Shown here: piece by piece, positions 49,501 through 61,105 of the stretch
How the letters are laid out: every line of letters begins with the position of its first letter
How positions within the stretch are numbered: position 1 is the stretch's first letter
Assembly (NCBI GenBank): GCA_031769625.1
Contig: JAUIMM010000702.1
Location: 3,146,501-3,210,500, forward strand
Length of the DNA stretch: 64,000 nucleotides
Direction of reading: 5' to 3'
DNA from: Taudactylus pleione
Taxonomy: Eukaryota > Chordata > Amphibia > Anura > Myobatrachidae
The notes under the pieces: model-generated
What the model saw: only the letters and a program-made list of their open reading frames with translations
Told to the model about the DNA's origin: nothing
The model's database searches: none
Translations under genes and position numbers: made by a program

Positions 49501-49690
49501 AATATATATTTTCTGTGTTTGTGAATTGTGTGCACTGTGGCTGCACGTGCATCAACAAAGGAGCAGCGCCAAGCGTGCGCCTGTGTCCCATAAGTAAAGA
49601 GCCGGCTGGCTCATTTCTTAAAGGGTGGTGTTAACCACAAAGTGCACTACTCTCCAGCAAAAATAAAAAAATATTTTCTGTGTTTGTGTG
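46520..49690 (+). repeat. hAT array 1: 20 units of about 155 bp
   Basis: TAGTGCCAAGCGTGCGCCTG recurs at 46601, 46756, 46910, 47064, 47219, 47374, 47534, 47689, 47849, 48002, 48162, 48316, 48471, 48626, 48781, 48941, 49095, 49249, 49402 and about 49563. Spacings are 153-161. Units of 160-161 carry an extra CAGTC before CAAACC. Each unit contains TTTCTGTGTTTGTGAATTGTG and GTAGCCGCACGTGCAT. Long minus-strand open frames across it are a by-product of the repeat. Confidence 0.97.
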
Positions 49691-49725
49691 CGCTTTAGCC
49701 GCACGTATATATCAATATAACATAA

Positions 49726-50049
49726 ATGGAGGACCAAACTTTCTCCGATAAAAATAAAATAGGGAAAGATCAAGAACCACTTCCTCCTAGTGCTGTTGCT
49801 GCTGCTGGGAGTTGTTCATCATCCCAGAGAGGAAGTAGGAACATCACTACTTTTACTAAACAATTGACCCACCAACAGTCCCTAGCGATGAGGATGAAGT
49901 ACGACAGCAGTCATCCTGAAGCAAAACGTATAACTGAGGCCTTGACTGCTATGTTGGTGTTAGACGTGCGTCCGGTATCCGCCATTAGTGCAGTGGGATT
50001 TAGACAATTGATGGAGGTAGTGTGTCCCCGGTTCCAAATCCCGTCTAGA
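49726..50049 (+). pseudogene. hAT transposase, N-terminal remnant
   Basis: The frame begins MEDQTFSDKNKIGKDQEP and reaches KRITEALTAMLVLDVRPVS and GFRQLMEVVCPRFQIPSR. That is the conserved segment before the DDE core in Ac/ZBED-like hAT transposases (the motif of the form GF..L......Y.IPSR). Directly after PSR the frame enters the 139-bp array and ends within one unit. No BED zinc finger is seen upstream; the 155-bp array lies there. Confidence 0.8.
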
Positions 50050-51617
50050 TTCCACCTGCATCCTCAAAGCAGCAGCGACAAGCGTGCGTCTGTCTGTTAA
50101 AGGATGGTGTAACCCTCAATGTGCGCTCCACAAACAATAAAAATATTCTTCTTTTTTTTTCTGTCTTTGTGAAATGTGTGGGCTGTAGCCGCACCTGCAT
50201 CCTTAAAGCAGCAGCGACAAGCGTGCATCTGTCTGTTAAAGGGTGGTGACACCCTCAAAGTGTGCTACACTAACAATAAAAATATTGTTCTTTTTTTTTC
50301 TGTCTTTGTGAATTGTGTGGGCTGTAGCCGCACTTGCATCTTCCAAGCAGCAGCGACAAGCGTGCGTCTGTCTGTTAAAGGGTGGTGACACCCTCAAAGT
50401 GTGCTACACAAACAATAAAAATATTTTTCTTTTTTTTTCTGTCTTTGTGAATTGTGTGGGCTGTAGCTGCACTTGCATCCTCAAAGCAGCAGCGACAAGC
50501 ATGCGTCTGTCTGTTAAAGGGTGGTGACACCCTCAAAGTGTGCTACACAAACAATAAAAATATTGTTGTTTTTTTTTCTGTCTTTGTGAAATGTGTGGGC
50601 TGTAGCCGCACCTGCATCCTTAAAGCAGCAGCGACAAGCATGCGTCTGTCTGTTAAAGGGTGGTGACACCCTCAAAGTGTGCTACACAAACAATAAAAAT
50701 ATTGTTCTTTTTTTTTCTGTCTTTGTGAAATGTGTGGGCTGTAGCCGCACCTGCATCCTTAAAGCAGCAGCGACAAGCGTGCGTCTGTCTGTTAAAGGGT
50801 GGTGACACCCTCAAAGTGTGCTACATAAACAATAAAAATATTGTTCTTTTTTTTCTGTCTTTGTGAATTGTGTGGGCTGTAGCCGCACTTGCATCCTCAA
50901 AGCAGCAGCGACAAGCGTGCGTCTGTCTGTTAAAGGGTGGTGACACCCTCAAAGTGTGCTACACAAACAATAAAAATATTCTTCTTTTTTTTTCTGTCTT
51001 TGTGAAATGTGTGGGCTGTAGCCGCACCTGCATCCTTAAAGCAGCAGCGACAAGCATGCGTCTGTCTGTTAAAGGGTGGTGACACCCTCAAAGTGTGCTA
51101 CACAAACAATAAAAATATTGTTCTTTTTTTTTCTGTCTTTGTGAATTGTGTGGGCTGTAGCTGCACTTGCATCCTCAAAGCAGCAGCGACAAGCGTGCGT
51201 CTGTCTGTTAAAGGGTGGTGACACCCTCACAGTGTGCTACACAAACAATAAAAATATTGTTCTTTTTTTTTGTCTTTGTGAATTGTGTGGGCTGTAGCCG
51301 CACTTGCATCCTCAAAGCAGCAGCGACAAGCGTGCGTCTGTCTGTTAAAGGGTGGTGTAACTTTCAAAGTGCTCCAAAAAATAAAAAACTATTTTTTTAA
51401 TGTGTTTGTGACTTGTGTGCGATGTAGCCGCACTTGCATCCTGAAAGCAGCAGCGACAAGCGTGCGTCTGTCTGTTAAAGGGTGGTGACACCCTCAAAGT
51501 GTGCTACACAAACAATAAAAATATTCTTCTTTTTTCTGTCTTTGTGAATTGTGTGGGCTGTAGCCGCACTTGCAGCCTCAAAGCAGCAGCGACAAGCGTG
51601 CGTCTGTCTGTTAAAGG
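50046..51617 (+). repeat. hAT array 2: 12 units of about 139 bp
   Basis: AGCAGCGACAAGCGTGCGTC recurs near 50071, 50210, 50349, 50488, 50627, 50766, 50904, 51043, 51182, 51319, 51449 and 51588. Each unit contains TTTCTGTCTTTGTGAATTGTG, GTAGCCGCACTTGCATC and TTAAAGGGTGGTGACACCC. These correspond block by block to array 1, so the two arrays descend from one monomer. The unit at about 51360-51480 is aberrant. Confidence 0.96.
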
Positions 51618-51840
51618 ATTACATCGGTGACAGCATCCAAGTAGGCATGTCAGACAGTCCGTACCTGTACTGGCAGGAAAAAGAAGCAATTTGGAGGTCC
51701 CTGTACAAACTGGCTCTATTTTACCTGAGTTGCCCCCCCTCCAGTGTGTACTCCGAAAGAGTGCTTAGTTGAGCCGGGAACCTTGTCAGCGAAAGGCGTA
51801 GGAGGTTGCTTCCACAAAATGTGGAGAAGATGATGTTCAT
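51618..51840 (+). pseudogene. hAT transposase, C-terminal dimerisation remnant
   Basis: The frame leaves the last array unit into DYIGDSIQVGMSDSPYLYW and LALFYLSCPPSSVYSERVLS, then a TGA, then AGNLVSERRRRLLPQNVEKM in the same frame. This is the hAT C-terminal dimerisation region (the SV-x-SER and NV-S-x-RR-x-L motifs). The stop inside the motif and the missing core show it is dead. An acidic-rich stretch follows to about 52015. Confidence 0.85.
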
Positions 51841-52834
51841 AAAATGAATTATCAACTCTTCCAGGGAGACCAGCCTCCAGAACGTACAGAGGGACCTGTG
51901 GTTGTGGATTCCAGCGGGGACGAATTAATACTCTGTGAGGATGAGGATGTACACAACACTGCAGAGGGTGAGGAATCGGTGGATGAGGAGGATGAGGACG
52001 ACATTTTGCCTCCGTAGAGCCAGTTTGTGCAGGGACAGATTAATTGCCAGCTTGTTTTGTGGGGGCCCAAATGAACCAATCATTTCAGCCACAGTCGTGT
52101 GGCAGACCCTGGCGCTGAAATGTTTGGTTTGTTAAATTGTGCATGTCCTGTTTATACAACATAAGGGTGGGTGGGAGGGCCCAAGGACAATTCCATCTTG
52201 CACCTTTTTTTTTTCTTTGCATTATGTATAGTTTGGGGCCTAGTTTTTCAAACTGCCATCCTGTCTGCCACTGCAGTGCCACTCCTAAATGGACCACGTG
52301 TTTGTGCCGCCCACTCGTATCTCTTAGCATAGTCATCCAGCTACCTCGGTGCAACCTTTTGGACATAAAAACACTATTGTGAGGTGTGAGGTGTTCAGAA
52401 TAGACTGGAAATGAGTGGAAATTAAGGTTATTGAGGTTAATAATAGCATAGGAGCAGAAAAACCCACAAATTCTGTGATTTTAGCTGTTTTTATGCTTTT
52501 TTTCAAAAAAATACAGATCCAAAACACAAAACCCAGAACTCAAAACACGGAAGGGTGGTTTTGGCAAAACCAATCCAGATCCAAAACACGAAGAAAGATC
52601 CAGATCCAAAACCAAAACACAAAACACGAAAAGTGGCCGGTGCACACCCCTAGTGTGTATGAAGCCAGCCCCAGAATCTGTGTAATTTAAGAGTGTCCTG
52701 GTTTTATGGGATTGTTTGACCATGTGTCACCCTGACAAAGTTCAAATCTAGGCAAAAACCTAATCTTGGTCAAACTACACCACCATGCCAAATTTGGTAG
52801 AGCTAGGTACAACAATCTGGCCCTGCCTATAGGA

Positions 52835-52836
<2 letters not shown>

Positions 52837-52891
<55 letters not shown>
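52837..52891. repeat. (CA)n microsatellite
   Basis: Uninterrupted CA dinucleotides followed by CTTTCTCTCTTATTATATAG. Confidence 0.95.
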
Positions 52892-52893
<2 letters not shown>

Positions 52894-53038
52894 TCTCTCT
52901 TATTATATAGATAACTTATGACACTGAAGAAAGGTGAGATCAGTCAATATTTCACATAACAGGTTATTGTCTAAGGTACATTTTGACAAAATAATTTACA
53001 TATATAAAACACTGCTGAGGAAACGAAATCATTTGTCA

Positions 53039-53275
<237 letters not shown>

Positions 53276-53750
53276 TTAGTGCTTGCAATACATTTGGTGA
53301 GGATTTTTTATTTACATTTGAGAGAACATTTCAGCCAGAACCAAAGAAAACAATAATGAATACATAGCCAAAGCTTAGTGGATCACTGAATAACAAGAAA
53401 TTGAATAATGGCATTCGTCAAAACTGCCCTAACTTCTTTTCCCTATAAGGGTGTAATTAGAGGTTGCCCCCAACCTTACAGCAAAAATGTATGTGGCGCA
53501 GCAGGATTTTACAGTTTGTCCATCATAGTTGTACTAGTACTAGTAGCCCAAACGTGTCTTCACAGAGCAAGCAGAGCTCCTGAACAGATGCACACTCATC
53601 CCCAGTCTTCCCATCACCACTTGAGCCTTTAGTAACTACATGGGCAGCCAGAGAGGTAGTGCTACACCCCTGATCTAAGCTACAGATGTGTTCTTGCTCA
53701 TATATGCAATGCAGCAAGATATACCTGGCATGAGTGAGCCGTTAGGTCCC

Positions 53751-53996
53751 ATGCTAGTGTCGGGTGAGTTTTTGGGCCGCAAATGCAGCTAAGTCACAAT
53801 GAGATGTGACTGGGAAGCAGCCGCAGACTGGGCTCATTAGTTTGATATGTGACAATTGTATATCTGTGTGCGAATGAGAATGTAAACAGCACTTTGCATG
53901 GTGACTGAGAGACTCAGTCGCACACAGATATACGCATTGCAACTTAGACACATTTTCATCACAAAAAGACGCAAATAAAACGCCTGGCACTAGCAG
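53751..53996. mobile_element. Short inverted-repeat element, GCTAGTGTCGGGTG family
   Basis: ATGCTAGTGTCGGGTGAG on the left mirrors CGCCTGGCACTAGCAG on the right with several mismatches. Inside, TGTGACTGGG and GCGACT/AGTCGC pairs give further folding. Confidence 0.5.
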
Positions 53997-54093
53997 AGGC
54001 TCACTTGACTAGTCATGCCATGAGGGGTTGTTTGATGCGACTGGAGCAAAGATGATAAAGGACACATCTGTAAATAACAATATGTGCAATGTG

Positions 54094-55288
54094 CAGGGCT
54101 GTAACTAGGGCAGTGCGGGCGGTGCCACTGCACAGAGCGCAGGATGCTCTGAGGGTGGAACCGGCTGCCTTCGCAAAGTTCATTTGCCGGGCGTCCGCTA
54201 TTAAGTTGTTAATAGCGGTGCACCCGGCGGCTCGTTCTTACTGACAGTGGTGGATTGGGAATTAAATTAATCGGGATGCTGCCTGCAAGGCCAGCCAGAC
54301 TGTGGGTCTGAATGCTGTATGTGGCCACGCCCCCAGTCACGCATCACTCATGACCATTCCTGTTTGACAGGCACTGGTAGTCCGCCAGCACCTGTCAGCA
54401 GCCCGCTGCGCAGAGGAGCTCTGGGCTTTTGGATTCGCAAGAGGAGACTAACCTCTCATGAGACAAAGCTCCTCCCTCCATTCACCACTCTGATGCCTAA
54501 TCTCCATCTCCTCCATGTACAACCTCTCCTCTCCTGTATTCTCCATCTAAAGAAGCAGCAGAGTCCCCAGCGCCAGTAAGTAACAATAGCATCCCTCTTT
54601 CCCATGGTCACCAAAGTCATTATATAGTGAAGCAGCAGGTAGAGGAGGAGTAAAGAATGGGGGTGGTGTTAGTGTATGGCTGGGGAGTGGTGCTGAGATT
54701 TAGGAATGAGAAGTCACACACAGATGTCCCCCCCTGTTGCTTCTACCCCTGCAACATGCACCTTCCACCTCTGCACCCTCTAGCTACCATCTCTGGACCT
54801 CCCATCCCTGCACTGGAGCATTAATGTGTGGTATAATGTTCAAGGGGAATTACTGTGTGACATAATGTGCAAGGGGTATTTTTGTGTAGCATAATATGTA
54901 AGGGACACTACTGTGTGGTGCAATATGAATAGGGGGCTCTACTGTGTGGCATAACATGTATAAGGGGTACTTCAGTGTGGCATAACGTGAATAAGGGACA
55001 CTAATGTGTGGCTTAATGTGTATAAGGGAAACTACTGTGTGATGTAATGTGAATAAGGGGCTCTACTGTGTGGTGTACTACTGTGTGTCATAACGTGAAT
55101 GAGGAGCACTACTGTGTGGCGTAATGTGAATAAAGGGCACTGCTGTGTGGTGTAATTGGAATTGGGGGTACTATCGTGTAGTCCTGCCCCTTCCCTTCCC
55201 CGTGAGATCACGACCCTATTTGAAGTATTGGGGGAAGCACCAATGCGCTTTCTGGCACAGGGCACCAAAATGTCTAGTTATGACTCTG
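54094..55288. mobile_element. Non-autonomous hAT (CAGGGCTGTAACTAG family), 1.2 kb
   Basis: The ends CAGGGCTGTAACTAG and CTAGTTATGACTCTG are inverted; the flanks GCAATGTG and ACAACATG match at 5 of 8 bases, all differences being transitions. A short derivative lies at 29996-30269. No transposase is encoded. Confidence 0.75.
54829..55165. repeat. Minisatellite of CACTACTGTGTGGCATAATG units
   Basis: About ten imperfect units of roughly 33 bp, with core ACTGTGTGGCATAATGTGAA and TAAGGGGC spacers, lie inside the hAT element. Confidence 0.85.
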
Positions 55289-56589
55289 ACAACATGTATA
55301 GAGTACAGTAGTTAGCTATGTTTCATTTTATTCTGCATGTTTAAGTCTATCAAACGACAGAGCATCGTAAATGAAAACTTACATTTGTTGCTGACCAAAT
55401 ATATGTGATATTTCATAGAAAACAATATTGCCCATCAAAATATTATCTTACATCATGGAATTGTATACTCTGCATTATCAAAATAAACAACTGTAATACT
55501 TTTTCACAATAACATGCAGTTCATGTTAACAAACAATACTTAATTATATAAGTATTAACTCTCCTTATTTTAATACTTTCTAATAATATATCTCTCAAAT
55601 CCGGACACTGCAATTTTCTCCCTAGCCCCTGGTCTCTTGCAGATTGCCGTATTACTTCCTACAAAATTTGCCTATACTCCATCCATTGTGTCCTATATTT
55701 TGACAAGTTTTCCAGTGCCTGAAGCAGAGAAATATCCCTATAACAATATGTTCCCACCGCCGAAGGAAGGGATAATGGCCCTCATTCAGAGCCACTCGCA
55801 AACAGCAGTACGCTCGTTGCGTTCCGATGTTGAATAACCGCGCATGCGTCGGTGTAACACTGCGCATGTGCGTACGGCAGATTGCGAGCTTTTTTGGTCT
55901 CGTTCGTCAAATAGCGTACAGGAAGTGACATGTCAAATGTGATTGACAGAACAGGGCGTTTTTGGGTGTTGACGGGGGTGGAGATGGAAAAACGCAGGCG
56001 TGGCGAGGCGTTTTTGGGGCGTACATACATTAGCAGATGCGAGCGTAAAATGTGTTCGGACCGACTCATACGTCACTGGATGATCCTCTTTCCCTTCAAA
56101 ATGCTCGCACAGCTTAGGGTCTGGATTACTCGACCACATTGGCGATGGCCTTCTCCTCCGTCCCGGGACTCCACGATGTTGTTGCGATTAATCGTGGGAG
56201 GGCTGAAAAGCAATTAGTGTTGGATTGAAAACCGGCTTGGTATGTGTTTTGAAATCAGTTTTTTGGGATAGCACAAAACCGTACGCAGGTGGAAATCAGA
56301 GCTGCTAATGTCAGGATGACACAATCAATTTGCGTACATTTGTGGGGGTTTATTTTGCCCTCAATTTGGTGGTTAGGGCCTATTGTAACAATAATGTCAT
56401 CATGTTTTAATTTTCTCACCATTTTATTTTTGCCTCTTGAATTTGCCTCGTTATATGAATTTTTAAACGTTCCTTAAAGAGCCCATTTTTTTTTATTTTA
56501 TTTTATTTTTTTTTGGCAAGTTTTTGCCTTTTGGTCCAGGATTAAATGTACAATAATTTCACAATCCAATGTCAGATTTTTGGTGTCAA

Positions 56590-56595
56590 TTTATT
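56590..56595 (-). terminator. Poly(A) signal AATAAA, first-type Myb gene copy 2
   Basis: Same relative position as the signal at 22260 in copy 1. Confidence 0.6.
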
Positions 56596-56807
56596 GCTCA
56601 AACAAAAAATAAATTAATAAAAAATTTGGGGACTTCTTTTTTTGGCAAAGATCTGTCCCAAAATCAAACAAATTGGCCCAACATAACTGTTGACATAAAC
56701 ATACAACAAAAAATTAAAAACATTTCACAAGAAAGGAGAAGGAAGTTTTGACCAGAAAGGAATATGAGCCAAGCACAGAAGGATTGTGGGAAAAGTCGCC
56801 ATTGCTG

Positions 56808-58094
56808 TCACCGTTTTTTCACCCGTTTGGATGGGGGAGGGAGGGCGCCAGACCGGGTCCGGGATGTCATCGGGCTGGCCTGTCCAGAGGCAGATGTTGT
56901 GGCCTCTGGACTAGGCACAGGGCTAGGCACATTTGGAGGATTGGCTGATGTTGTGCCAGAGGTGGAGGATCCTGATGTTCCGGCAGGAAGGGAGGTCGGC
57001 TCCACCATGTGCTGGCGAACGAGCTGCTCCAGGGCATTGGCGATGCGGATGTTGGCCCTGGTATTTTCCGCCAGGGCCTGACCAATGGTCACGTTGGCCG
57101 CAGCATTTTGCTCCAGGGCCTCAGCCACCCGTAGCAGACTGGCATCCATCCTCTGCAGAATCTCCGTATGGAAATCCGATTTGAAATTGAGTTCTGTAAG
57201 GAGGGACACTGCCTGCGAGGGGGATTGCCCTGGACTGGCTTCTGCAGGGTCCTCAGCCGGATGTACTGGTTCCTCCCCTGCCGAGCCAGCAGAAATTCGG
57301 CGGCCAAGGCTCCCCTCTGGAGCAGACTCATCCGCCTGTGTCTCTGTTAGGAAAAAAGAGAAAAGACTCACATTAGAATCTACATATTGGCACAATAACA
57401 TTTCAGAGTTGGTGACATCAAAAGATTTACCTGGGATAACATGAGGAGCCGCAAAGTCTGGCATGTCCGTATCCATGTTGGACACGCCAAACACCTCCAC
57501 AGGCTGCACACACCCCTGTGCCAGCTCTTCTAAATCCGTCAACTCCAATGACACAGGGGTGGAACCCCCACCTGTCCCCCTTGCATGCCTAGCCCTGTCC
57601 GCGAGTTTTTGCTTTAGGCGATATTTGAAGTCGCCCCATCTGTGGGAAAAAATGGAAGCCATTATCCTTTTGTTTAAAATGATGTTTGTTTTTAGGGGGG
57701 GCAAGTGTTTACTTACCGCCGTTTGACATCCCGTGCTAGACGGACATAATCACCCACCCTATTGACAGCAATGGCTACCTCTTCCCACATTCTCCCCTTC
57801 TGGCTTAGACTCATATTCCTGTCTGCCTGTGGCAGGATGTCCACACACTTCTGTATCAAAACCTCCATCTCCTTTCTTGTGAAATGTGGCTGCCTTTTTT
57901 TTTTGGCAGCTTTGGCCGGAATACTGGGCCCAGCAGCCTCTTCCATGTCATCCTCCTCACCTATTTGTGTAAATATTCATATTTCACAAAATCACAACTT
58001 GCCCAATCTTATGTTTCAAATTAATCATTGATACAAAATGCATGAAAGACTTACCGCCTGACTCTTGGGCATTGTTTCCCTGGTCTGTCGCCAT
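56808..58094 (-). CDS. Harbinger copy 2: first-type Myb/SANT-like protein (342 aa)
   Basis: Exons 58094-58055, 57960-57717, 57639-57431 and 57343-56808 have exactly the same lengths (40, 244, 209, 536) as in copy 1 and give 342 residues. The Myb/SANT-like domain (FTRKEMEVLIQKC to KRRWGDFKYRL) and the C-terminal KRVKKR are kept. About 13 residues differ from copy 1, for example QKGRMW here versus QKWRMW there. The short first exon reads MATDQGNNAQESG. The gene is divergent from the transposase at 59111. Confidence 0.9.
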
Positions 58095-58146
58095 GTCTGA
58101 GGTCCAAACAAGAAATACACCAGAATTTTAATGTGTTTTCGTGACG

Positions 58147-58154
58147 TATTTATA
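58147..58154 (-). promoter_or_regulatory. TATA box of first-type Myb gene, copy 2
   Basis: TATAAATACGTCAC on the minus strand, about 50 bp before the ATG, as in copy 1. Confidence 0.65.
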
Positions 58155-58599
58155 CATGCGTCCTTATTTTGCGGCCGCATCATTGATTGTGCGTTCCTAT
58201 GATCCCTCCTTAATTTGTGCGGGAAACGAAACACTATTTATGGCTTGGTGTGTCTCGAGTCGAGGTGGCGTTTTTGGATTGTTGGAGGTTACCTTGGCTG
58301 GAGTTTCTTGTTTGCGGATAAAGGAGTTGGCGTTTAGAGTTTATTTTGTTTGCTAGATTTGCGTTTTTATTTTCCGTTCTCTTTTTTGTTTTTTGTTTTT
58401 TTGGCCTCGTTTGTTGATTTGGTAAGTTTTGTGAAGTCTAACTTTTGATCAATTGTTGTCTCATTGTGTTTCTTCTTGTTTTTAATTTTTGGATCCATAA
58501 TTTCATATATTTTAGCTTTTTATTAATTTCGGACCCAAAGACCTTTTGATTTGGACTCTTATATATTTGCTCTTGGTAAGTCCATTTTTTATCTTGTAT

Positions 58600-58818
58600 T
58601 TGTGAACTAATTAGCGCATTTTTCTCAGTTTGTATAGTGACTTGTATTTGCGAACTAATTAGCTCATTTTTACTACTTACTATTGTGACTTGTATTTGCG
58701 AACTAATTAGCACATTTTTACTACTTACTATTGTGACTTGTATTTGCGAACTAATTAGCACATTTTTACTACTTACTATTGTGACTTGTATTTGCGAACT
58801 AATTAGCGCATTTTTAAA
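58600..58818. repeat. 48-bp tandem repeat in Harbinger intergenic region, copy 2
   Basis: About five units containing TTTGCGAACTAATTAGCACA and TACTATTGTGACTTGTA, the inverse of the repeat at 20040-20265. Confidence 0.9.
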
Positions 58819-59110
58819 TGCTTATTAATCCTGTAAAATTTTTTGTGGTTGCCCTTTCGCTTTTTTGGCAAACATTTCAACCCATTTTGATGTACTGTGT
58901 GCAATGTCGTTTTGCTCTTTTGCCAAATGTGTGTTTCGCATATTTTAAGTTTTGTCTAGCACAAAATTTAGAAACAAAAATGCACAGAGTGAAATTTGTC
59001 AAATTATTTTTGTGATTAATTTCAGTTTGGACGTATCATGACAATACCCCGGCATGTAAGCAGCAATGGATGGTATCATCAAGCTAAGTTGTTTTTAATT
59101 TTCTTTTGGG

Positions 59111-60298
59111 GTGGGTCCAAAGCCTTACATTCCAATCTTGCCATTTCAGGTTGATCTTGGGCGGATTGTTCTGGCCATGCTCCCGGAAGCCGACCAACCT
59201 CAATCTCGTCCCAGGCGTAGGCATCGTAGGCGTGCAAGGCCCCAGATATTTCGAACACGTGTCACCCTTTTTGGAATGGCCGATGATGAGGTTTTAAGAC
59301 GCTACCGTCTTCCTCCCAAAATCATCATAGACACTCTCTCATTAATAGAGAGTGATCTTGAGCGGCAAATTGACAGTCCTACAGCAATACCACCACTTAC
59401 GCAATTTATGGCGGTGTTACATTTCTGTGCCTCAGGATCATTTCAAACAACGGTGGGAATAGTGGCGGGCATCTCACAATCCTCCTTTTCCCGGATCCTG
59501 AGGGCAGTGATGGAGGCACTTTTCAAGCACCTCCATCATTTTATTCAAATGCCTTTGGATATGGGTGCCCTTAGTGTGGCCAAGGCCAATTTTTACCAAA
59601 TAGCTGGCTTCCCACACATCATAGGGGTTGTGGATGGTACTCACATACCACTTCAGCCTCCAGCACGGCTGGAGGCCATATTTCGAAACAGGAAACACTA
59701 TCACTCCCTGAATGTAATGGTGGTATGTGATGCCTCCCTCCAGATCCTGTCCCTGAATGCAAAATTACCAGGAAGTGCACATGACTCCTTCGTCATCCGG
59801 CAATCAGGGATATGGCACAAATTAGCCAACCTACAAGCTGGTGATGCGTGGCTTCTGGGTAAGTGGAGACCTTTAGTACATAACAATGTTAAGCTTGATA
59901 CACAGTGATCCTGATGTTGTCTATTCTTTTTCACAGGAGACAGTGGATACCCTTGCATGCCCTGGCTGCTCACTCCTTATTTGGCTCCCACACCAGGTCC
60001 ACAAAGTGAGTTTAATACCGCACTTACAGCCACCAGGCAAGTGGTGGAGCGCTGTATCGGCCTTTCAAAAGGCCGATTCAGATGCCTCCACCGCTCTGGT
60101 GGCGAGCTCATGTATTTGCCGGATATGGTTTCGAAAATTGTGGTCCTGTGTGGGATCTTTCACAACATCGCCATAAGGAGTGGTGTTCCAATGCAGCCAG
60201 AGGATGCCTTACCTGAGGATGGCCCCCCCGAGGTTGGTCGGAGGTCAGTATGTGGGGGGGCCATACGCGATGATGTGGTGGCCCGATATTTTAGGTAA
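59111..60298 (+). CDS. Harbinger copy 2: DDE transposase (369 aa)
   Basis: Exons 59111-59858 and 59937-60298 (748 and 362 nt, identical lengths to copy 1) join in frame across AWLLG|DSGYP; donor GTAAGTGG, acceptor CTTTTTCACAG. The triad is present: D175 (VVDGTHI), D225 (GSAHDS) and E287 (VVERCIGL). Most differences from copy 1 sit in the first 12 residues, upstream of a CAG|GTTGAT acceptor-like site. That suggests these residues may not be translated and the true start may be the Met at 59177. The stop again overlaps an AG|GTAA motif. No AATAAA was seen where copy 1 has one. Confidence 0.93.
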
Positions 60299-61066
60299 TT
60301 ATTGATCAAACAACAGTGTGTATACCCAATGTGTCACGGTTTTTTAACGTACATCTTTTTTGATATTAATTCTTGCACCATCTTCTGTTTGTTTGCATAA
60401 TCTTTGGCACTCCCACGATGACTACTTCCTGCTACCCTTCAAAAACCTTTCTGTTGAAACTTCGGGAATATATTCTGACACCAATATTGCAACGCCATAT
60501 TTTTGAAATCATGTGGGCATGGACCTTCGTCAACCAGTTCTTGATTTGTTGTGTGTTTGTTTCGTGTTTTTGGTATGTGGTGTTTTTCTGATTATCACTG
60601 TGTGTTTTGTTTGTGAGTGACCACTTTGTATTTTGATATTTGGAGAGTGTAATTTGTTTCCTTTTTGGGCACGTTAGAAGCAAGTGTAAACAAACTCCCA
60701 AACGTTAATTTTACCTAAGGGGTAACCCAGTAATGAAGTGGAGCTAAAATGTAATATGTTTTCGGGGTACTAACCAACACAACAAGGAATCGTGTACAAT
60801 CAGTTGCCTTCGTAAGATTGTCCGAAGCAGTTTGGCCACCAAATAGGAACCTGAAAAATGGTGTAAACTATCATGTTGACCACCACAAAAAAGGAAAATG
60901 ACATTGGTACTGGGAGGTGTTTCTTGTGTCTGTTTGCATTCAAAATAGAACACACAATCTGTAGTGAGATTCTGTGGCAAACCTTGCTTGAAGAGTCTAC
61001 TTATGTCAGTGTAAAGAATCTTGGATTTACTCCAAACGCATGAGACAGAGCTTGATTTAAAACAGA

Positions 61067-61072
61067 TTTATT
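61067..61072 (-). terminator. Poly(A) signal AATAAA, second-type Myb gene copy 2
   Basis: AATAAA about 35 bp after the stop codon at 61108-61106. Confidence 0.6.
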
Positions 61073-61105
61073 AAGAAACAATTTGTAAAAAAATAAAAAA
61101 TAAAA

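Larger units (their letters stand above)
45983..52652 (+). mobile_element. hAT element with transposase core replaced by satellite arrays
   Basis: Short inverted ends TAGGGGTGAGC and GCACACCCCTA are flanked by a perfect 8-bp duplication GTGTGTAT (45975-45982; 52653-52660). Order inside: GC-rich start with TATA box (46143), TAGTG/CTGTG short repeats, a 20-unit array (about 46520-49690), the transposase N-terminal part (49726-50045), a 12-unit array (50046-51617), the transposase C-terminal part (51618-51840), an acidic-rich tail and the right end. The element is non-autonomous but clearly moved as one unit, since both ends share one duplication. Confidence 0.93.

Noticed and set aside
46423..49535. 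Long overlapping minus-strand open frames repeating LLMTQAHAWHYFVDARAATAH
   Set aside because: They recur with each 155-bp unit, change frame between units, and have no start or regulatory context. They are a by-product of the tandem array.
50176..51488. Series of 70-aa plus-strand frames beginning MWAVAA
   Set aside because: One per 139-bp array unit, overlapping each other; the unit is not a multiple of three. Not coding.
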